Part shown: one piece after another, positions 62,101 through 64,000 of the stretch
Layout of the letters: each line of letters opens with the position of its first letter
How positions within the stretch are numbered: the stretch's first letter is position 1
NCBI RefSeq assembly: GCF_012935695.1
Contig: NZ_CP052859.1
Span: 3,079,001 to 3,143,000, forward strand
Reading direction: 5' to 3'
DNA from: Pseudomonas sp. ADAK18
Lineage (GTDB): Bacteria > Pseudomonadota > Gammaproteobacteria > Pseudomonadales > Pseudomonadaceae
Length of the DNA stretch: 64,000 bases
Position numbers and translations under genes: made by a program
The notes under the pieces: generated by a model
Database searches by the model: none
What the model was told of the DNA's origin: nothing
What the model saw: the letters and a program-made list of their open reading frames with translations, nothing else

Positions 62101-64000
62101 GCCGTGAGGCCCGGCTGATGCAGGTAACCCGTAGCGAGGCCAGCGCCACCGATATACAGCTGCCCGGCCGTTTCAGCACCGAGGCGTTGGAGGCTGGCGT
62201 CCAGCACTTCAACCCGGCTGTTGGCCAACGGCACGCCCAGAGGCAAACGCCCGTCGGTTTCCAACACAGTGGCGAGCACGCCCACGGTGGTTTCGGTCGG
62301 GCCGTAGTGGTTCATGATCCGGCACTGCGGCGCCAGTTGTTGCACACGTTCGCGCAGGCTTGGCGGGCAGGCTTCACCGCCGAGGATCAGCAGCTTTTTC
62401 GGCAGCACGCTGGCCGCATCGTCGGCGCTGAGCAAGGCATTGAGGTGCGAGGGCACGATCTTCAGTACATCCACCACCTGGGCGGTCATGTACTGCGCCA
62501 TGCCGTTGGCGTCCATCGCCAAATCCTGGGCGATCAGGTACAGCGTGCGCCCGGAACACAGGGCGCCAAACAGCATGGTGTGGCCCAGGTCAGCGGCCAC
62601 GGTGGAGATCATCGCCATGCTGCTGCCGCAGTCTTCAGGCAAGCGTTGCAACAGGCCCTGAACATAATTGGCCAATGCGCCATGGCTGATCATCACGCCC
62701 TTGGCCGCACCGGTGGAGCCGGAGGTGTAGATGACGTAGGCGGTTTGCCCCGCCAACAGCGGCGCGGGTACCGAAACCTCAGGCGCCGCTGCCTGAGTAT
62801 CATTGATGCACAGCACGGCGATTTCATCGCTCAGTTGCAAACCCGGCAGCTGGCGGGAGTCGGTCAACAGCAACGCGGCCCGACTGTCGTGCAACAGCTC
62901 GCGTAAGCGTTGGGCGGCGGTGTCCGGTGCCAGCGGCAAATACCCCGCGCCGACCTTGAACGCAGCCAGGATCGCCACCGCTAATTCCACCGAGCGCTCC
63001 AGCACCACGCCCACCAGCGCATTCGGCCCTACTCCGGCCTGACGCATGCGGTCGGCCAGACGCTCGGCTTCCAGGTCCAGTTGCCGATAGCTCAAGCTAC
63101 GCTCGCCATCCACCACGGCCAGCACGTAGGGCACCCGCGCCACCTGCTGGGCAAACAGCTCAAGCACATTGTTCACGGCAAATTCGCGATGTTCGCCAGT
63201 GCCCGCCAGCACCACACGCTGTTGATCCAGGGCCGTCACCACCGGCAGGTCTTCAATGCGCAGCTGTGCATTCAGCGCAATCGCCTCCAGCACTCGCTGC
63301 CACTGGCTGGCCAGTTGTTCAAGGGTGGTGACGTCGAACACCTCGCTGCCATAGATGAAACTGGCATCAATGCCATTGGCATGCTCAAGGGTGTTGAGGG
63401 TCAGGTCGAACTTGGCGCTGCACACCTCGCTCACCACAGGCTCCACGCTCAGGCCGTCCGCCAGCGAGCGCACCTGGCTCGGTGCATCGTGCTGATGGTT
63501 GAACATTACCTGGAACAGCGGCGAATGACTCAGGCTGCGCTCCGGCTGCAAAGCGTCCACCAGTTGCTCGAACGGCAGGTCCTGGAAGGTCTGGGCCTTG
63601 AGCGCGGTGTCGCGCATCTGCAGCAGCAAATCACTGAAGCGCTGCTCGCCGCTGACCTGGCCCTTGAGCACTTGGGTGTTGACGAAAAAGCCGATCAGGC
63701 GCTCGGTTTCAATCCGGGTACGGTTGGCCACTGGCACGCCGACACGGATGTCATCCAGCCCGCTGAGGCGATGCAATAGCGCCTGGAAACTCGCTAGCAA
63801 CAACACAAACAGGGTCACGCCTTCACGCGTTGCCAATGCCTTGAGCTGCTCGCTCAAGGCACCGCCCAGGGTCAGGTTCAGGCTCGCGCCTTGATGGCTG
63901 CGCTGTGGCCCGGGCACACGTTGCCCCGGCAGTTGCAGCTTGACCGGCGTCTCGGCCAGGTGCTCGACCCAATACGCCAATTGCCGCTCGCGCTCGCCAT
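56133..64000 (-). CDS. pvdD: pyoverdine nonribosomal peptide synthetase, terminal modules (partial at 5')
   Basis: About 2620 residues in the window; the start lies beyond it. Domain order on the gene: partial C, A1, T1 (FELGGDSIISI, about 61600), E (HHLVVDGVSWR, about 61040), C2 (HHILMDGWSS, about 59625), A2, T2 (FELGGDSLRTL, about 57090), TE (GWSLGG, about 56687; His in ADHYAII). Binding-pocket residues read by eye: A1 D-L-T-K-I-G-H-V (Asp-type), so with E a D-Asp residue; A2 D-G-E-C-C-G-G-V (no certain match, an ornithine-type substrate is likely). The TE makes this the last enzyme of the assembly line, as for PvdD. The alignment by eye may shift a position. Confidence 0.85.
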   Translation of the reverse strand, partial: GERERQLAYWVEHLAETPVKLQLPGQRVPGPQRSHQGASLNLTLGGALSEQLKALATREGVTLFVLLLASFQALLHRLSGLDDIRVGVPVANRTRIETERLIGFFVNTQVLKGQVSGEQRFSDLLLQMRDTALKAQTFQDLPFEQLVDALQPERSLSHSPLFQVMFNHQHDAPSQVRSLADGLSVEPVVSEVCSAKFDLTLNTLEHANGIDASFIYGSEVFDVTTLEQLASQWQRVLEAIALNAQLRIEDLPVVTALDQQRVVLAGTGEHREFAVNNVLELFAQQVARVPYVLAVVDGERSLSYRQLDLEAERLADRMRQAGVGPNALVGVVLERSVELAVAILAAFKVGAGYLPLAPDTAAQRLRELLHDSRAALLLTDSRQLPGLQLSDEIAVLCINDTQAAAPEVSVPAPLLAGQTAYVIYTSGSTGAAKGVMISHGALANYVQGLLQRLPEDCGSSMAMISTVAADLGHTMLFGALCSGRTLYLIAQDLAMDANGMAQYMTAQVVDVLKIVPSHLNALLSADDAASVLPKKLLILGGEACPPSLRERVQQLAPQCRIMNHYGPTETTVGVLATVLETDGRLPLGVPLANSRVEVLDASLQRLGAETAGQLYIGGAGLATGYLHQPGLTAERFVPDPFSTRGERLYRSGDGVRLVEEAFEYLGRIDDQVKIRGFRVEPGEVAACLRSLPNVLDAAVVVGSGPQLWAYVVTTEQAPALLAQLRERLPAYLIPSHLQVLDQLPLTANGKLDRKALPAPGADVVPAYLAPQGELAQRIAAIWEDVLRREPIGAQDNFFELGGDSIISIQVVSRARQAGIRFTPRDLFEHQTVQGLASVAQMGEAASQADQGPVSGELRLLPIQQMFFDTPIPERHHWNQSVLLVPSRALEPATLEQALQALVIHHDALRLGFVEGADGWTAQHRGTEHTNPLLWQEVAQSEAHCLEIYQRAQASLDLSQGPLLRAVLLDHPDGQQRLLLVVHHLVVDGVSWRILFEDLQTAYDAASNTQPLRLPAKTSAFKDWSERLHALAADGGLQAEVAYWQAQLSPAHQHLPGRREVPVALMREAVTVSTTLDAHTTRQLLQQAPAAYRTQSNELLLTALSRVICGWTGQPSMGLMLEGHGREDLFDDLDLTRTVGWYTNKFPVSLTPGTTLQASIKTIKEQLRAVPNKGIGFGALRYLGSPQDRQRLGTQPLPCITFNYLGQFDGSFDQNQGALFSPSTEASGSERSDDAPLSNWLTLNGQVYGGVLSVGWTFSREMFDATAIEHLAQDYARELQAVVEHCVTPGNGGLTPADFPLARLTRAQLDDLPLPAGNVLDIYPLSPMQQGMLYHSLEAGEGDLYINQTCVPVQGLDVQRFATAWDQVQQCHDILRTGFWTASELAEPLQIVSKQAPSAVRIVDWRQREVGLDDLAELISADCREGFDMLQAPLMRVTLVWLDDARCHLIWTRHHILMDGWSSSRLLGEVFNAYNGQATAKQSRYQDYIAWLQRQGSTALEAFWRGQLSGLNGATELAGNVFPRPQTQPGGHDALYLKWDETRTRRLRERAQHWRVTPNTLIQAAWLLLLQRYTGQETVCFGATVAGRPASLPQADEILGLFINTLPIVQTPRPDQPLGEWLAQLQAFNLDARDYEHASLADIQRWAGQSGRAMFDSIIVFENYPVDDRLQEMRQGALQFGEATGRDVTNYAMDLAVNLTETLGIEFLYLRNRFSQDAVARIRGSFEALLEAMLDDTGGSTGRLCMLTAEQRQHLVASNPLQAVQPASPSLLERIEAHVEHQPEALAVICGDQQLSYRALEQQANRFAHLLRERGVGPEVRVGVALNRSTDMIVTLYAVLKAGGVYVPLDIDYPRERLEWIVEDSAMAVLVTRDELRERLPAIDNVLDIDHLDLQAYPDSRPGLNIDADHLAYLIYTSGSTGKPKGVAVPRGPLNMHCQAIARRYEMDCDTRELLFMSFAFDGAQERWLTTLLAGGCLVLRDDTLWTPEETWQVLHRQAINIACFPPAYLKQLADYAESQDEAPPAVRVYCFGGDAVADETFEQVKRALRPTWITNGYGPTETVVTPLLWTADLDQRCEAVYAPIGVQVGNRTLYVLDDQLNPLPDGVAGELYIGGEGLARGYHQRAGLTAERFVASPFETGGRLYRSGDLVRRRPDGVFDYLGRLDHQVKIRGFRIELGEIEARLRTLPSVRDAVVVARDSASGKQLIGYVVADAHSGLSEHLRQALGSQLPDYMVPSQIVALQAMPLNPSGKVDRKALPDPDFKGQVYIAPRNPLEQMLATIWQEVLEIEQVGVTDNFFELGGDSLRTLKVLSKVRSQAMPGFELKLRDMLAKPTIAQLSGFDEQQEADLDPLLLLNSQVLGTAPLFCLHAGFGTVFDYEPLARQLDGQCSVYGLQCRMLLDRDWEDDSLASMAIDYAQYIRQKQAQGPYRLLGWSLGGALAVLVASELEKQGQQVSFLSLVDSFIPATSALLEDDDWREGLPVFLSQTLGLMVDAGFVESQLPVIEPNLAALTEQFAALAASYPSSGATFGVEESARAFQVGLKLKALSRRQVELPRIASEAVCWWRGELSVESIKAREAGLTVEESARIAADHYAIIKHPQLLKQLHQRLHTPAPVAG

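Noticed and set aside
60840..62906. 688-codon plus-strand frame over the NRPS
   Set aside because: Antisense to the second-last module, whose motifs are intact on the minus strand.

Overview
The window is chromosomal DNA of a fluorescent Pseudomonas, most likely of the P. fluorescens group. The signs are the tig-clpP-clpX-lon-hupB-ppiD block next to folD and a tRNA-Arg/His/Leu/His cluster, a pyoverdine locus (pvdE, fpvA and a terminal siderophore NRPS), high third-position G+C, and several REP-doublet repeats with the typical tgtgggag...ggcttgc core. No phage, plasmid, IS element or CRISPR array was seen.

Layout. 0-6.3 kb: the 5' part of fadH, a membrane-anchored nitrilase-fold protein that lacks its catalytic residues, an AraC regulator, a 28-aa small ORF, a DUF2242 lipoprotein, and a divergent LysR/MFS pair. 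6.3-14.9 kb, minus strand: the protein-quality-control block ppiD, a tRNA-like RNA with its own terminator, hupB, lon (with a good heat-shock promoter), clpX, clpP and tig. 15.4-15.95 kb: a four-tRNA operon on the minus strand, then folD, pbpG and envelope lipoproteins. 19.9-25.7 kb: a complete tripartite RND efflux operon. 25.9-34.4 kb: a reductive pyrimidine-degradation cluster (amidohydrolase, NCS1 permease, dihydropyrimidinase, two-subunit dihydropyrimidine dehydrogenase, RutR-like repressor). 34.6-35.9 kb: copC-copD. 36.0-41.5 kb: a uronate oxidation and uptake cluster (uronate dehydrogenase, SMP-30 lactonase, TRAP DctPQM, aldose epimerase). 41.6-44.4 kb: an EmrAB-like pump. 44.7-64 kb: the pyoverdine region, interrupted by an Rhs polymorphic-toxin island.

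The most unusual parts are: (1) the 77-nt tRNA-like RNA between hupB and ppiD, which has a perfect acceptor stem and an encoded CCA but irregular arms, and is followed by a rho-independent terminator; (2) the Rhs island at 49.0-55.0 kb between fpvA and the terminal pyoverdine NRPS. There the Rhs core is separated from its C-terminal toxin by a frameshift at about 50798, and a second, N-terminally truncated toxin-like ORF with its own presumed immunity gene lies downstream, which looks like a record of toxin-tip replacement; (3) the nitrilase-fold pseudoenzyme; and (4) a possible coding remnant upstream of the tRNA operon.

Start sites were set by family length and Shine-Dalgarno position. Functions are inferred from motifs read directly in the translations; no database search was run.
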